A DNA stretch of 64,000 nt from Cladorhizidae sp. MBARI D1340-BT2 (Eukaryota > Porifera > Demospongiae > Poecilosclerida > Cladorhizidae): assembly GCA_028752905.1 (NCBI GenBank), contig JAQNBH010000002.1, positions 28,689,932 through 28,753,931 of the forward strand. Reading direction: 5' to 3'. The notes below the pieces were generated by a model. The model saw only the letters and a list, made by a program, of their open reading frames with translations, did no database searches and had not been told where the DNA came from. Position numbers and translations under genes: made by a program. Below, in pieces: positions 49,063-63,800 of the stretch. The first letter of the stretch is position 1, and every line of letters starts with the position of its first letter.

Positions 49063-52000
49063 CTTGATATTTGCCCTAATTTGGTCTATATGTTTCTCAT
49101 TTCCCCCCCGAAAATCTTGTTTTTTTGCCGTGAAGCTCATAACTTTTCTACACTTTACCTAAAAAAGATAATTTTTATATCACCGGATAGCTCTTCTAAT
49201 TATCTGTCTTTTGTACGTGCCAAAATTTTAAGTACTCTAAGTATTAGCAAGTTATGGTGATTTGAAGTGGTAAGGTTTGGGATCTTTCCTGGCGTTTTCC
49301 AGTTGCCAAAGCGGTGGCCTGCCAGTGAAAACCACTACATTTATTGATAATCTGTTCACATGTTGCAGATAAGGGCCTTCTCTATCAGTTGACAAAATCT
49401 GGGACTTTGGTCTTGTTAATTAGGGCAGTTATGAATTGTACTCTTACTTGATGCTAAACATGTTAGCTTCGTAGATTATCCACACTTCACTGAATAGACT
49501 TGTTATACAGCTATTAAGATAGGACTCTCCAAGTGCTCTCTCTTGATACCAAACATCCATATATTCTGCACACTTCACTGTAATGGACTTGCAAGATAGG
49601 TATCTCTCAGTGTTCTCTATCTTGAGCTAAACATGTTAGCTTCATAGATTCTCCACACTTCACTGAATAGACTTGATATATAGCTCTAAAGGTAGGTCTC
49701 TCTCTGTTCTCTCTCTTGATACCAAACATCCGTATATTTCGCATACTTCACAGTAATGGACTTGATAGAATCACAAGATAGGTTTCTCTCTGCTCTCTCT
49801 TGATGCTAAATAGATTCTCCACACTTCACTGAATAAACTTGATATATAGCTATTAAGATAGGTCTCTCTCTGTGCTCTCTGTTGATATCAAACATCCATA
49901 ATATTCTGCAAACTTTACTGTAATGAACTTGATATGATTCGAATGATAGGTTTCATTATGTGTTCTCTATCTTGATATTTGCCCTAATTTGGTCTATATG
50001 TTTCTCATTTTCCCCCCGAAAATCTTGTTTTTTTGCCGTGAAGCTCATAACTTTTCTACACTTTACCCAAAAAAGATAATTTTTATATCACCGAATAGCT
50101 CTTCTAATTATCTGTCTTTTGTACGTGCCAAAATTTTGAGTACTCTAAGTATTAGCAAGTTATGTTGATTTGAAGTGGTAAGGTTTGGGATTTTTCCTGG
50201 CGTTTTCCAGTTGCCAAAGCGGTGGCCTGCCAGTGAAAAACCACTACATTTATTGATAATCTGTTCACATGTTGCAGATAAGGGCCTTCTCTATCAGTTG
50301 ATAAAATCTGGGACTTTGGTCTTGTTAATTAGGGCAGTTATGAATTGTACTCTTACTTGATGCTAAACATGTTAGCTTCGTAGATTATCCACACTTCACT
50401 GAATAGACTTGTTATACAGCTATTAAGATAGGACTCTCCAAGTGCTCTCTCTTGATACCAAACATCCATATATTCTGCACACTTCACTGTAATGGACTTG
50501 CAAGATAGGTATCTCTCAGTGTTCTCTATCTTGAGCTAAACATGTTAGCTTCATAGATTCTCCACACTTCACTGTATAAACTTGATATATAGCTCTAAAG
50601 GTAGGCCTCTCTCTGTTCTCTCTCTTGATACCAAACATCCGTATATTCCGCATACTTCACAGTAATGGACTTGATAGAATCACAAGATAGGTTTCTCTCT
50701 GCTCTCTCTTGATGCTAAATAGATTCTCCACACTTCACTGAATAAACTTGATATATAGCTATTAAGATAGGTCTCTCTCTGTGCTCTCTGTTGATATCAA
50801 ACATCCATAATATTCTGCACACTTTACTGTAATGGACTTGATATGATTCGAATGATAGGTTTCATTATGTGTTCTCTATCTTGATATTTGCCCTAATTTG
50901 GTCTATATGTTTCTCATTTTCCCCCCGAAAATCTTGTTTTTTTGCCGTGAAGCTCAAAACTTTTCTACACTTTACCCAAAAAAGATAATTTTTATATCAC
51001 CGGATAGCTCTTCTAATTATCTGTCTTTTGTACGTGCCAAAATTTTAAGTACTCTAAGTATTAGCAAGTTATGGTGATTTGAAGTGGTAAGGTTTGGGAT
51101 CTTTCCTGGCGTTTTCCAGTTGCCAAAGCGGTGGCCTGCCAGTGAAAACCACTACATTTATTGATAATCTGTTCACATGTTGCAGATAAGGGCCTTCTCT
51201 ATCAGTTGACAAAATCTGGGACTTTGGTCTTGTTAATTAGGGCAGTTATGAATTGTACTCTTACTTGATGCTAAACATGTTCTTGATATTTGCCCTAATT
51301 TGGTCTATATGTTTCTCATTTCCCCCCCGAAAATCTTGTTTTTTTGCCGTGAAGCTCATAACTTTTCTACACTTTACCTAAAAAAGATAATTTTTATATC
51401 ACCGGATAGCTCTTCTAATTATCTGTCTTTTGTACGTGCCAAAATTTTAAGTACTCTAAGTATTAGCAAGTTATGGTGATTTGAAGTGGTAAGGTTTGGG
51501 ATCTTTCCTGGCGTTTTCCAGTTGCCAAAGCGGTGGCCTGCCAGTGAAAACCACTACATTTATTGATAATCTGTTCACATGTTGCAGATAAGGGCCTTCT
51601 CTATCAGTTGACAAAATCTGGGACTTTGGTCTTGTTAATTAGGGCAGTTATGAATTGTACTCTTACTTGATGCTAAACATGTTAGCTTCGTAGATTATCC
51701 ACACTTCACTGAATAGACTTGTTATACAGCTATTAAGATAGGACTCTCCAAGTGCTCTCTCTTGATACCAAACATCCATATATTCTGCACACTTCACTGT
51801 AATGGACTTGCAAGATAGGTATCTCTCAGTGTTCTCTATCTTGAGCTAAACATGTTAGCTTCATAGATTCTCCACACTTCACTGAATAGACTTGATATAT
51901 AGCTCTAAAGGTAGGTCTCTCTCTGTTCTCTCTCTTGATACCAAACATCCGTATATTTCGCATACTTCACAGTAATGGACTTGATAGAATCACAAGATAG

Positions 52001-54811
52001 GTTTCTCTCTGCTCTCTCTTGATGCTAAATAGATTCTCCACACTTCACTGAATAAACTTGATATATAGCTATTAAGATAGGTCTCTCTCTGTGCTCTCTG
52101 TTGATATCAAACATCCATAATATTCTGCAAACTTTACTGTAATGAACTTGATATGATTCGAATGATAGGTTTCATTATGTGTTCTCTATCTTGATATTTG
52201 CCCTAATTTGGTCTATATGTTTCTCATTTTCCCCCCGAAAATCTTGTTTTTTTGCCGTGAAGCTCATAACTTTTCTACACTTTACCCAAAAAAGATAATT
52301 TTTATATCACCGAATAGCTCTTCTAATTATCTGTCTTTTGTACGTGCCAAAATTTTGAGTACTCTAAGTATTAGCAAGTTATGTTGATTTGAAGTGGTAA
52401 GGTTTGGGATTTTTCCTGGCGTTTTCCAGTTGCCAAAGCGGTGGCCTGCCAGTGAAAAACCACTACATTTATTGATAATCTGTTCACATGTTGCAGATAA
52501 GGGCCTTCTCTATCAGTTGATAAAATCTGGGACTTTGGTCTTGTTAATTAGGGCAGTTATGAATTGTACTCTTACTTGATGCTAAACATGTTAGCTTCGT
52601 AGATTATCCACACTTCACTGAATAGACTTGTTATACAGCTATTAAGATAGGACTCTCCAAGTGCTCTCTCTTGATACCAAACATCCATATATTCTGCACA
52701 CTTCACTGTAATGGACTTGCAAGATAGGTATCTCTCAGTGTTCTCTATCTTGAGCTAAACATGTTAGCTTCATAGATTCTCCACACTTCACTGTATAAAC
52801 TTGATATATAGCTCTAAAGGTAGGCCTCTCTCTGTTCTCTCTCTTGATACCAAACATCCGTATATTCCGCATACTTCACAGTAATGGACTTGATAGAATC
52901 ACAAGATAGGTTTCTCTCTGCTCTCTCTTGATGCTAAATAGATTCTCCACACTTCACTGAATAAACTTGATATATAGCTATTAAGATAGGTCTCTCTCTG
53001 TGCTCTCTGTTGATATCAAACATCCATAATATTCTGCACACTTTACTGTAATGGACTTGATATGATTCGAATGATAGGTTTCATTATGTGTTCTCTATCT
53101 TGATATTTGCCCTAATTTGGTCTATATGTTTCTCATTTTCCCCCCGAAAATCTTGTTTTTTTGCCGTGAAGCTCAAAACTTTTCTACACTTTACCCAAAA
53201 AAGATAATTTTTATATCACCGGATAGCTCTTCTAATTATCTGTCTTTTGTACGTGCCAAAATTTTAAGTACTCTAAGTATTAGCAAGTTATGGTGATTTG
53301 AAGTGGTAAGGTTTGGGATCTTTCCTGGCGTTTTCCAGTTGCCAAAGCGGTGGCCTGCCAGTGAAAACCACTACATTTATTGATAATCTGTTCACATGTT
53401 GCAGATAAGGGCCTTCTCTATCAGTTGACAAAATCTGGGACTTTGGTCTTGTTAATTAGGGCAGTTATGAATTGTACTCTTACTTGATGCTAAACATGTT
53501 CTTGATATTTGCCCTAATTTGGTCTATATGTTTCTCATTTCCCCCCCGAAAATCTTGTTTTTTTGCCGTGAAGCTCATAACTTTTCTACACTTTACCTAA
53601 AAAAGATAATTTTTATATCACCGGATAGCTCTTCTAATTATCTGTCTTTTGTACGTGCCAAAATTTTAAGTACTCTAAGTATTAGCAAGTTATGGTGATT
53701 TGAAGTGGTAAGGTTTGGGATCTTTCCTGGCGTTTTCCAGTTGCCAAAGCGGTGGCCTGCCAGTGAAAACCACTACATTTATTGATAATCTGTTCACATG
53801 TTGCAGATAAGGGCCTTCTCTATCAGTTGACAAAATCTGGGACTTTGGTCTTGTTAATTAGGGCAGTTATGAATTGTACTCTTACTTGATGCTAAACATG
53901 TTAGCTTCGTAGATTATCCACACTTCACTGAATAGACTTGTTATACAGCTATTAAGATAGGACTCTCCAAGTGCTCTCTCTTGATACCAAACATCCATAT
54001 ATTCTGCACACTTCACTGTAATGGACTTGCAAGATAGGTATCTCTCAGTGTTCTCTATCTTGAGCTAAACATGTTAGCTTCATAGATTCTCCACACTTCA
54101 CTGAATAGACTTGATATATAGCTCTAAAGGTAGGTCTCTCTCTGTTCTCTCTCTTGATACCAAACATCCGTATATTTCGCATACTTCACAGTAATGGACT
54201 TGATAGAATCACAAGATAGGTTTCTCTCTGCTCTCTCTTGATGCTAAATAGATTCTCCACACTTCACTGAATAAACTTGATATATAGCTATTAAGATAGG
54301 TCTCTCTCTGTGCTCTCTGTTGATATCAAACATCCATAATATTCTGCAAACTTTACTGTAATGAACTTGATATGATTCGAATGATAGGTTTCATTATGTG
54401 TTCTCTATCTTGATATTTGCCCTAATTTGGTCTATATGTTTCTCATTTTCCCCCCGAAAATCTTGTTTTTTTGCCGTGAAGCTCATAACTTTTCTACACT
54501 TTACCCAAAAAAGATAATTTTTATATCACCGAATAGCTCTTCTAATTATCTGTCTTTTGTACGTGCCAAAATTTTGAGTACTCTAAGTATTAGCAAGTTA
54601 TGTTGATTTGAAGTGGTAAGGTTTGGGATTTTTCCTGGCGTTTTCCAGTTGCCAAAGCGGTGGCCTGCCAGTGAAAAACCACTACATTTATTGATAATCT
54701 GTTCACATGTTGCAGATAAGGGCCTTCTCTATCAGTTGATAAAATCTGGGACTTTGGTCTTGTTAATTAGGGCAGTTATGAATTGTACTCTTACTTGATG
54801 CTAAACATGTT
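49063..54811 (+). repeat. Tandem 2219-bp higher-order unit, two and a half copies
   Basis: Full units are 49063-51281 and 51282-53500, with a partial third at 53501-54811. The unit is A-I (C7, TTACCTAAAAAAG), B-2, A-II, B-1, A-I (GCTCAAAAC). Module B starts: 49465, 50374, 51684, 52593, 53903. Module A starts: 49063, 49971, 50880, 51282, 52190, 53099, 53501, 54409. The A-II modules at 49971, 52190 and 54409 share GTTATGTTGATTTG and GTTGATAAAATC; both marks recur together only at 56226. The third copy stops because the B at 54812 is B-2 rather than B-1. Confidence 0.88.
49465..49970 (+). repeat. Module B exemplar, haplotype B-2 (506 bp)
   Basis: Carries CACTGAATAGAC in dimer 2 and CAAACTTTACTGTAATGAAC in dimer 3. 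This copy also has the GGTAGGTCTC plus ATATTTCGC sub-variant common right of 41 kb. B-2 first appears as a full haplotype at 11093. It is absent from the first 9 kb, where every B is B-1. Length and monomer structure match B-1. Confidence 0.87.
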
Positions 54812-57800
54812 AGCTTCGTAGATTATCCACACTTCACTGAATAGACTTGTTATACAGCTATTAAGATAGGACTCTCCAAGTGCTCTCTCTTGATACCAAA
54901 CATCCATATATTCTGCACACTTCACTGTAATGGACTTGCAAGATAGGTATCTCTCAGTGTTCTCTATCTTGAGCTAAACATGTTAGCTTCATAGATTCTC
55001 CACACTTCACTGAATAGACTTGATATATAGCTCTAAAGGTAGGCCTCTCTCTGTTCTCTCTCTTGATACCAAACATCCGTATATTCCGCATACTTCACAG
55101 TAATGGACTTGATAGAATCACAAGATAGGTTTCTCTCTGCTCTCTCTTGATGCTAAATAGATTCTCCACACTTCACTGAATAAACTTGATATATAGCTAT
55201 TAAGATAGGTCTCTCTCTGTGCTCTCTGTTGATATCAAACATCCATAATATTCTGCAAACTTTACTGTAATGAACTTGATATGATTCGAATGATAGGTTT
55301 CATTATGTGTTCTCTATCTTGATATTTGCCCTAATTTGGTCTATATGTTTCTCATTTTCCCCCCGAAAATCTTGTTTTTTTGCCGTAAAGCTCATAACTG
55401 TTCTACACTTTACCCCAAAAAGATAATTTTTATATCACCGGATAGCCCTTCTAATTATCTGTCTTTTGTACGTGCCAAAATTTTAAGTACTCTAAGTATT
55501 AGCAAGTTATGGTGATTTGAAGTGGTAAGGTTTGGGATCTTTCCTGGCGTTTTCCAGTTGCCAAAGCGGTGGCCTGCCAGTGAAAACCACTACATTTATT
55601 GATAATCTGTTCACATGTTGCAGATAAGGGCCTTCTCTATCAGTTGACAAAATCTGGGACTTTGGTCTTGTTAATTAGGGCAGTTATGAATTGTACTCTT
55701 ACTTGATGCTAAACATGTTAGCTTCGTAGATTATCCACACTTCACTGAATAGACTTGTTATACAGCTATTAAGATAGGACTCTCCAAGTGCTCTCTCTTG
55801 ATACCAAACATCCATATATTCTGCACACTTCACTGTAATGGACTTGCAAGATAGGTATCTCTCAGTGTTCTCTATCTTGAGCTAAACATGTTAGCTTCAT
55901 AGATTCTCCACACTTCACTGAATAGACTTGATATATAGCTCTAAAGGTAGGTCTCTCTCTGTTCTCTCTCTTGATACCAAACATCCGTATATTTCGCATA
56001 CTTCACAGTAATGGACTTGATAGAATCACAAGATAGGTTTCTCTCTGCTCTCTCTTGATGCTAAATAGATTCTCCACACTTCACTGAATAAACTTGATAT
56101 ATAGCTATTAAGATAGGTCTCTCTCTGTGCTCTCTGTTGATATCAAACATCCATAATATTCTGCAAACTTTACTGTAATGAACTTGATATGATTCGAATG
56201 ATAGGTTTCATTATGTGTTCTCTATCTTGATATTTGCCCTAATTTGGTCTATATGTTTCTCATTTTCCCCCCGAAAATCTTGTTTTTTTTGCCGTGAAGC
56301 TCATAACTTTTCTACACTTTACCCAAAAAAGATAATTTTTATATCACCGAATAGCTCTTCTAATTATCTGTCTTTTGTACGTGCCAAAATTTTGAGTACT
56401 CTAAGTATTAGCAAGTTATGTTGATTTGAAGTGGTAAGGTTTGGGATTTTTCCTGGCGTTTTCCAGTTGCCAAAGCGGTGGCCTGCCAGTGAAAAACCAC
56501 TACATTTATTGATAATCTGTTCACATGTTGCAGATAAGGGCCTTCTCTATCAGTTGATAAAATCTGGGACTTTGGTCTTGTTAATTAGGGCAGTTATGAA
56601 TTGTACTCTTACTTGATGCTAAACATGTTAGCTTCGTAGATTATCCACACTTCACTGAATAGACTTGTTATACAGCTATTAAGATAGGACTCTCCAAGTG
56701 CTCTCTCTTGATACCAAACATCCATATATTCTGCACACTTCACTGTAATGGACTTGCAAGATAGGTATCTCTCAGTGTTCTCTATCTTGAGCTAAACATG
56801 TTAGCTTCATAGATTCTCCACACTTCACTGAATAGACTTGATATATAGCTCTAAAGGTAGGCCTCTCTCTGTTCTCTCTCTTGATACCAAACATCCGTAT
56901 ATTCCGCATACTTCACAGTAATGGACTTGATAGAATCACAAGATAGGTTTCTCTCTGCTCTCTCTTGATGCTAAATAGATTCTCCACACTTCACTGAATA
57001 AACTTGATATATAGCTATTAAGATAGGTCTCTCTCTGTGCTCTCTGTTGATATCAAACATCCATAATATTCTGCAAACTTTACTGTAATGAACTTGATAT
57101 GATTCGAATGATAGGTTTCATTATGTGTTCTCTATCTTGATATTTGCCCTAATTTGGTCTATATGTTTCTCATTTTCCCCCCGAAAATCTTGTTTTTTTG
57201 CCGTGAAGTTCATAACTTTTCTACACTTTACCCAAAAAAGATAATTTTTATATCACCGAATAGCTCTTCTAATTATCTGTCTTTTGTACGTGCCAAAATT
57301 TTGAGTACTCTAAGTATTAGCAAGTTATGGTGATTTGAAGTGGTAAGGTTTGGGATTTTTCCTGGCGTTTTCCAGTTGCCAAAGCGGTGGCCTGCCAGTG
57401 AAAACCACTACATTTATTGATAATCTGTTCACATGTTGCAGATAAGGGCCTTCTCTATCAGTTGACAAAATCTGGGACTTTGGTCTTGTTAATTAGGGCA
57501 GTTATGAATTGTACTCTTACTTGATGCTAAACATGTTCTTGATATTTGCCCTAATTTGGTCTATATGTTTCTCATTTCCCCCCCGAAAATCTTGTTTTTT
57601 TGCCGTTAAGCTCATAACTTTTCTACACTTTACCTAAAAAAGATAATTTTTATATCACCGGATAGCTCTTCTAATTATCTGTCTTTTGTACGTGCCAAAA
57701 TTTTAAGTACTCTAAGTATTAGCAAGTTATGGTGATTTCAAGTGGTAAGGTTTGGGATCTTTCCTGGCGTTTTCCAGTTGCCAAAGCGGTGGCCTGCCAG

Positions 57801-60800
57801 TGAAAACCACTACATTTATTGATAATCAGTTCACATGTTGCAGATAAGGGCCTTCTCTATCAGTTGACAAAATCTGGGACTTTGGTCTTGTTAATTAGGG
57901 CAGTTATGAATTGTACTCTTACTTGATGCTAAACATGTTAGCTTCGTAGATTATCCACACTTCACTGAATAGACTTGTTATACAGCTATTAAGATAGGAC
58001 TCTCCAAGTGCTCTCTCTTGATACCAAACATCCATATATTCTGCACACTTCACTGTAATGGACTTGCAAGATAGGTATCTCTCAGTGTTCTCTATCTTGA
58101 GCTAAACATGTTAGCTTCATAGATTCTCCACACTTCACTGAATAGACTTGATATATAGCTCTAAAGGTAGGCCTCTCTCTGTTCTCTGTCTTGATACCAA
58201 ACATCCGTATATTACGCATACTTCACAGTAATGGACTTGATAGAATCACAAGATAGGTTTCTCTCTGCTCTCTCTTGATGCTAAATAGATTCTCCACACT
58301 TCACTGAATAAACTTGATATATAGCTATTAAGATAGGTCTCTCTCTGTGCTCTCTGTTGATATCAAACATCCATAATATTCTGCACACTTTACTGTAATG
58401 GACTTGATATGATTCGAATGATAGGTTTCATTATGTGTTCTCTATCTTGATATTTGCCCTAATTTGGTCTATATGTTTCTCATTTTCCCCCCGAAAATCT
58501 TGTTTTTTTGCCGTGAAGCTCAAAACTTTTCTACACTTTACCCAAAAAAGATAATTTTTATATCACCGGATAGCTCTTCTAATTATCTGTCTTTTGTACG
58601 TGCCAAAATTTTAAGTACTCTAAGTATTAGCAAGTTATGGTGATTTGAAGTGGTAAGGTTTGGGATCTTTCCTGGCGTTTTCCAGTTGCCAAAGCGGTGG
58701 CCTGCCAGTGAAAACCACTACATTTATTGATAATCTGTTCACATGTTGCAGATAAGGGCCTTCTCTATCAGTTGACAAAATCTGGGACTTTGGTCTTGTT
58801 AATTAGGGCAGTTATGAATTGTACTCTTACTTGATGCTAAACATGTTCTTGATATTTGCCCTAATTTGGTCTATATGTTTCTCATTTTCCCCCCGAAAAT
58901 CTTGTTTTTTTGCCGTGAAGCTCATAACTTTTCTACACTTTACCTAAAAAAGATAATTTTTATATCACCGGATAGCTCTTCTAATTATCTGTCTTTTGTA
59001 CGTGCCAAAATTTTAAGTACTCTAAGTATTAGCAAGTTATGGTGATTTCAAGTGGTAAGGTTTGGGATCTTTCCTGGCGTTTTCCAGTTGCCAAAGCGGT
59101 GGCCTGCCAGTGAAAACCACTACATTTATTGATAATCAGTTCACATGTTGCAGATAAGGGCCTTCTCTATCAGTTGACAAAATCTGGGACTTTGGTCTTG
59201 TTAATTAGGGCAGTTATGAATTGTACTCTTACTTGATGCTAAACATGTTAGCTTCGTAGATTATCCACACTTCACTGAATAGACTTGTTATACAGCTATT
59301 AAGATAGGACTCTCCAAGTGCTCTCTCTTGATACCAAACATCCATATATTCTGCACACTTCACTGTAATGGACTTGCAAGATAGGTATCTCTCAGTGTTC
59401 TCTATCTTGAGCTAAACATGTTAGCTTCATAGATTCTCCACACTTCACTGAATAGACTTGATATATAGCTCTAAAGGTAGGCCTCTCTCTGTTCTCTCTC
59501 TTGATACCAAACATCCGTATATTTCGCATACTTCACAGTAATGGACTTGATAGAATCACAAGATAGGTTTCTCTCTGCTCTCTCTTGATGCTAAATAGAT
59601 TCTCCACACTTCACTGAATAAACTTGATATATAGCTATTAAGATAGGTCTCTCTCTGTGCTCTCTGTTGATATCAAACATCCATAATATTCTGCAAACTT
59701 TACTGTAATGAACTTGATATGATTCGAATGATAGGTTTCATTATGTGTTCTCTATCTTGATATTTGCCCTAATTTGGTCTATATGTTTCTCATTTTCCCC
59801 CCGAAAATCTTGTTTTTTTGCCGTGAAGCTCATAACTTTTCTACACTTTACCCAAAAAAGATAATTTTTATATCACCGAATAGCTCTTCTAATTATCTGT
59901 CTTTTGTACGTGCCAAAATTTTGAGTACTCTAAGTATTAGCAAGTTATGGTGATTTGAAGTGGTAAGGTTTGGGATTTTTCCTGGCGTTTTCCAGTTGCC
60001 AAAGCGGTGGCCTGCCAGTGAAAAACCACTACATTTATTGATAATCTGTTCACATGTTGCAGATAAGGGCCTTCTCTATCAGTTGACAAAATCTGGGACT
60101 TTGGTCTTGTTAATTAGGGCAGTTATGAATTGTACTCTTACTTGATGCTAAACATGTTAGCTTCGTAGATTATCCACACTTCACTGAATAGACTTGTTAT
60201 ACAGCTATTAAGATAGGACTCTCCAAGTGCTCTCTCTTGATACCAAACATCCATATATTCTGCACACTTCACTGTAATGGACTTGCAAGATAGGTATCTC
60301 TCAGTGTTCTCTATCTTGAGCTAAACATGTTAGCTTCATAGATTCTCCACACTTCACTGTATAAACTTGATATATAGCTCTAAAGGTAGGCCTCTCTCTG
60401 TTCTCTCTCTTGATACCAAACATCCGTATATTCCGCATACTTCACAGTAATGGACTTGATAGAATCACAAGATAGGTTTCTCTCTGCTCTCTCTTGATGC
60501 TAAATAGATTCTCCACACTTCACTGAATAAACTTGATATATAGCTATTAAGATAGGTCTCTCTCTGTGCTCTCTGTTGATATCAAACATCCATAATATTC
60601 TGCACACTTTACTGTAATGGACTTGATATGATTCGAATGATAGGTTTCATTATGTGTTCTCTATCTTGATATTTGCCCTAATTTGGTCTATATGTTTCTC
60701 ATTTTCCCCCCGAAAATCTTGTTTTTTTGCCGTGAAGCTCAAAACTTTTCTACACTTTACCCAAAAAAGATAATTTTTATATCACCGGATAGCTCTTCTA

Positions 60801-63800
60801 ATTATCTGTCTTTTGTACGTGCCAAAATTTTAAGTACTCTAAGTATTAGCAAGTTATGGTGATTTGAAGTGGTAAGGTTTGGGATCTTTCCTGGCGTTTT
60901 CCAGTTGCCAAAGCGGTGGCCTGCCAGTGAAAACCACTACATTTATTGATAATCTGTTCACATGTTGCAGATAAGGGCCTTCTCTATCAGTTGACAAAAT
61001 CTGGGACTTTGGTCTTGTTAATTAGGGCAGTTATGAATTGTACTCTTACTTGATGCTAAACATGTTAGCTTCGTAGATTATCCACACTTCACTGAATAGA
61101 CTTGTTATACAGCTATTAAGATAGGACTCTCCAAGTGCTCTCTCTTGATACCAAACATCCATATATTCTGCACACTTCACTGTAATGGACTTGCAAGATA
61201 GGTATCTCTCAGTGTTCTCTATCTTGAGCTAAACATGTTAGCTTCATAGATTCTCCACACTTCACTGTATAAACTTGATATATAGCTCTAAAGGTAGGCC
61301 TCTCTCTGTTCTCTCTCTTGATACCAAACATCCGTATATTCCGCATACTTCACAGTAATGGACTTGATAGAATCACAAGATAGGTTTCTCTCTGCTCTCT
61401 CTTGATGCTAAATAGATTCTCCACACTTCACTGAATAAACTTGATATATAGCTATTAAGATAGGTCTCTCTCTGTGCTCTCTGTTGATATCAAACATCCA
61501 TAATATTCTGCACACTTTACTGTAATGGACTTGATATGATTCGAATGATAGGTTTCATTATGTGTTCTCTATCTTGATATTTGCCCTAATTTGGTCTATA
61601 TGTTTCTCATTTTCCCCCCGAAAATCTTGTTTTTTTGCCGTGAAGCTCAAAACTTTTCTACACTTTACCCAAAAAAGATAATTTTTATATCACCGGATAG
61701 CTCTTCTAATTATCTGTCTTTTGTACGTGCCAAAATTTTAAGTACTCTAAGTATTAGCAAGTTATGGTGATTTGAAGTGGTAAGGTTTGGGATCTTTCCT
61801 GGCGTTTTCCAGTTGCCAAAGCGGTGGCCTGCCAGTGAAAACCACTACATTTATTGATAATCTGTTCACATGTTGCAGATAAGGGCCTTCTCTATCAGTT
61901 GACAAAATCTGGGACTTTGGTCTTGTTAATTAGGGCAGTTATGAATTGTACTCTTACTTGATGCTAAACATGTTAGCTTCGTAGATTATCCACACTTCAC
62001 TGAATAGACTTGTTATACAGCTATTAAGATAGGACTCTCCAAGTGCTCTCTCTTGATACCAAACATCCATATATTCTGCACACTTCACTGTAATGGACTT
62101 GCAAGATAGGTATCTCTCAGTGTTCTCTATCTTGAGCTAAACATGTTAGCTTCATAGATTCTCCACACTTCACTGAATAGACTTGATATATAGCTCTAAA
62201 GGTAGGCCTCTCTCTGTTCTCTCTCTTGATACCAAACATCCGTATATTTCGCATACTTCACAGTAATGGACTTGATAGAATCACAAGATAGGTTTCTCTC
62301 TGCTCTCTCTTGATGCTAAATAGATTCTCCACACTTCACTGAATAAACTTGATATATAGCTATTAAGATAGGTCTCTCTCTGTGCTCTCTGTTGATATCA
62401 AACATCCATAATATTCTGCAAACTTTACTGTAATGAACTTGATATGATTCGAATGATAGGTTTCATTATGTGTTCTCTATCTTGATATTTGCCCTAATTT
62501 GGTCTATATGTTTCTCATTTTCCCCCCGAAAATCTTGTTTTTTTGCCGTGAAGCTCATAACTTTTCTACACTTTACCCAAAAAAGATAATTTTTATATCA
62601 CCGAATAGCTCTTCTAATTATCTGTCTTTTGTACGTGCCAAAATTTTGAGTACTCTAAGTATTAGCAAGTTATGGTGATTTGAAGTGGTAAGGTTTGGGA
62701 TTTTTCCTGGCGTTTTCCAGTTGCCAAAGCGGTGGCCTGCCAGTGAAAAACCACTACATTTATTGATAATCTGTTCACATGTTGCAGATAAGGGCCTTCT
62801 CTATCAGTTGACAAAATCTGGGACTTTGGTCTTGTTAATTAGGGCAGTTATGAATTGTACTCTTACTTGATGCTAAACATGTTAGCTTCGTAGATTATCC
62901 ACACTTCACTGAATAGACTTGTTATACAGCTATTAAGATAGGACTCTCCAAGTGCTCTCTCTTGATACCAAACATCCATATATTCTGCACACTTCACTGT
63001 AATGGACTTGCAAGATAGGTATCTCTCAGTGTTCTCTATCTTGAGCTAAACATGTTAGCTTCATAGATTCTCCACACTTCACTGTATAAACTTGATATAT
63101 AGCTCTAAAGGTAGGCCTCTCTCTGTTCTCTCTCTTGATACCAAACATCCGTATATTCCGCATACTTCACAGTAATGGACTTGATAGAATCACAAGATAG
63201 GTTTCTCTCTGCTCTCTCTTGATGCTAAATAGATTCTCCACACTTCACTGAATAAACTTGATATATAGCTATTAAGATAGGTCTCTCTCTGTGCTCTCTG
63301 TTGATATCAAACATCCATAATATTCTGCACACTTTACTGTAATGGACTTGATATGATTCGAATGATAGGTTTCATTATGTGTTCTCTATCTTGATATTTG
63401 CCCTAATTTGGTCTATATGTTTCTCATTTTCCCCCCGAAAATCTTGTTTTTTTGCCGTGAAGCTCAAAACTTTTCTACACTTTACCCAAAAAAGATAATT
63501 TTTATATCACCGGATAGCTCTTCTAATTATCTGTCTTTTGTACGTGCCAAAATTTTAAGTACTCTAAGTATTAGCAAGTTATGGTGATTTGAAGTGGTAA
63601 GGTTTGGGATCTTTCCTGGCGTTTTCCAGTTGCCAAAGCGGTGGCCTGCCAGTGAAAACCACTACATTTATTGATAATCAGTTCACATGTTGCAGATAAG
63701 GGCCTTCTCTATCAGTTGACAAAATCTGGGACTTTGGTCTTGTTAATTAGGGCAGTTATGAATTGTACTCTTACTTGATGCTAAACATGTTAGCTTCGTA

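Larger units (their letters stand above)
39837..49464 (+). repeat. Tandem duplication, two adjacent 4814-bp blocks
   Basis: Copy 1 is 39837-44650 and copy 2 is 44651-49464, abutting and of equal length. Each is B A A B A B A A B A A. Module B starts: 39837, 41147, 42055, 43353 then 44651, 45961, 46869, 48167. Module A starts: 40343, 40745, 41653, 42561, 42951, 43859, 44249 then 45157, 45559, 46467, 47375, 47765, 48673, 49063. Matching rare marks: TTCTCCAAACTTC in the first B, GTTATCTTCATAG in the third B, and 390-bp deleted A modules at both places. The only difference I noticed is a TTTTTCCCCCG tract at 43859 against TTTTCCCCCCG at 48673. The modules before and after do not continue the period. 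Confidence 0.88.
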
